DNA of 64,000 bases from Bacillus sp. NTK034 (GTDB lineage Bacteria > Bacillota > Bacilli > Bacillales > Cytobacillaceae): contig NZ_JAFKOJ010000001.1 in the NCBI RefSeq assembly GCF_017303275.1, positions 124,001 to 188,000 of the forward strand. The letters are read 5' to 3'. The notes under the pieces are model-generated. The model did not search any database. It was not told where the DNA came from and was given only the letters and a program-made list of their open reading frames with translations. This document shows, piece by piece, positions 63,418 to 64,000 of the stretch; position 1 is the first letter of the stretch; every line of letters starts with the position of its first letter. The translations under genes and the position numbers were made by a program.

Positions 63418-63639
63418 TTAAGCATTGAAATAATTGCCCTGATCCACGCCATCACAATCATAAGTGTTTGTTGTGCTCCGGTGATTGTAAACATTCAGGC
63501 CATCCCCCGTGTTAAACGATCCAGCGCCTGAAAAGGTCTTAGCGTTAGAAACAGGCATGATTTTATAGACATCCCCAATGTTGAATACAGAACTGCTTCC
63601 AATTGATATGACCTGTGCGACTCCGACAATAGCTGGCAT
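63418..63639 (-). CDS. gerPA: Spore germination protein GerPA
   Basis: A 73-residue protein beginning MPAIVGVAQVISIGSSSVFNIGD, the GerPA/GerPF pattern, with KTFSGAGSFNTGDG following. It is the first gene of the leftward gerPABCDEF operon and is preceded by a sigma-K-type promoter at 63670-63697. ATG at 63639 follows AGGGTG. It is homologous to GerPF at the other end of the operon. Confidence 0.93.
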   Translation of the reverse strand: MPAIVGVAQVISIGSSSVFNIGDVYKIMPVSNAKTFSGAGSFNTGDGLNVYNHRSTTNTYDCDGVDQGNYFNA

Positions 63640-63669
63640 ACATAACACCCTTTAAAATGATTTCTTGTA

Positions 63670-63697
63670 TATCGTATGTGCCTGCTAGCTGATTGTG
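63670..63697 (-). promoter_or_regulatory. Sigma-K promoter of the gerP operon
   Basis: Minus strand CATACGATA (63670-63678) fits CATAnnnTA exactly, and AC (63695-63696) lies 16 bases upstream as the -35. It would start RNA about 20 bases before the gerPA ribosome site. Late mother-cell expression agrees with a spore-coat role. Confidence 0.8.
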
Positions 63698-63845
63698 ATT
63701 AATTAGCCCAAATATCTGAAATGCACTTTAATGAGAAGGTCTGCAAATGTTATATAACAGACAAAATCCAGGTGAAACTGTCATAATTTTTATGATAATA
63801 TAAAAAATATAGAATTAACTAAATTTTCAGTGAGGTGGCCATAAA

Positions 63846-64000
63846 ATGAATGTCCCATTAATAGTAACGCAGTTTTTAGATCGTGCTGTGTCTCTTTACG
63901 GTTCTAAGAAAGCCATTTTTGCAGATGATCGGGTTTTTACATATGAGGAATTGAATAAGAGAGTTAATCAGCTTTCCCATGGCTTAAAAGCTTCAGGGGT
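63846..64000 (+). CDS. AMP-forming acyl-CoA synthetase/ligase, N-terminus only (cut by window edge)
   Basis: The first 51 codons are present, starting MNVPLIVTQFLDRAVSLYGS and running through VFTYEELNKRVNQLSHGLKASG, which is the N-terminal pattern of fatty-acyl-CoA or acyl-AMP ligases (compare residues 1-50 of the lcfB product). GAGGTGG lies seven bases before the ATG. The gene continues past the right edge. It is divergent from gerP across a 206-base gap. Which acid it activates cannot be told. Confidence 0.85.
   Translation, partial: MNVPLIVTQFLDRAVSLYGSKKAIFADDRVFTYEELNKRVNQLSHGLKASG

Overview
The window reads as chromosome of an endospore-forming Bacillaceae (Bacillus sensu lato; Cytobacillus- or Mesobacillus-like is my guess, and the genus is not proven). 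Evidence for this: AGGAGG-type ribosome sites with some TTG/GTG starts, U-tailed hairpin terminators, a complete gerP spore-coat operon, ComK, ScoC/Hpr, PrsA, EcsABC and AddAB, and a gene order that follows the Bacillus subtilis yhaO to gerP stretch with local insertions and losses. No phage, integrase, transposase, CRISPR array, rRNA or tRNA was seen.

Layout. 0.1-6.7 kb: the SbcCD-like pair yhaO-yhaN, an inserted lrgAB-type pair, and the exoribonuclease yhaM. 6.8-14 kb: yhaL, prsA, two tiny YjcZ-type sporulation peptides behind a structured leader, a DUF3267 protein, scoC, yhaH, trpP with a TRAP-type RNA operator, serC, hit, and a 450-bp gene-free block of degenerate repeats. 14.4-23.4 kb: ecsABC, an M20 amidohydrolase, a PAP2 phosphatase, a large transporter and a LiaFSR-type three-gene signalling operon. 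23.5-31.2 kb: heme genes (hmoB divergent from hemEHY), then the TetR gene yhgD and its probable target yhgE, which share an apparent operator, then yhfH. 31.4-35.8 kb: a metallo-hydrolase, lplJ, and fatty-acid genes (lcfB with a perfect FadR box, and a crotonase). 36-41 kb: accessory transport genes (a TrpXYZ-like ABC system split by an interspersed repeat; azlCD with a divergent XRE-cupin regulator). 41-53.7 kb: yhfN, a peptidase-E-like protein, yhzC/comK, an S9 peptidase, an LCP protein, yhjE, a signal peptidase, a short-chain dehydrogenase plus thiolase pair, an acetyltransferase and an MFS exporter. 53.9-64 kb: addBA, a phased GCGC array, yisB, gerPABCDEF read leftward from a sigma-K promoter, and the first 155 bases of an AMP-forming ligase cut by the window edge.

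Functional themes are secretion and membrane homeostasis (PrsA, EcsABC, LiaFSR, signal peptidase, YhgE), DNA end processing (YhaNO, AddAB), heme supply, lipid and lipoate metabolism, and spore or competence development. Most coding content is ordinary conserved Bacillus backbone. The less explained material lies between genes: the hit-ecsA repeat block, the YjcZ leader RNA, the addA-yisB array, and the interspersed repeat family. I found no clear new multi-gene system.
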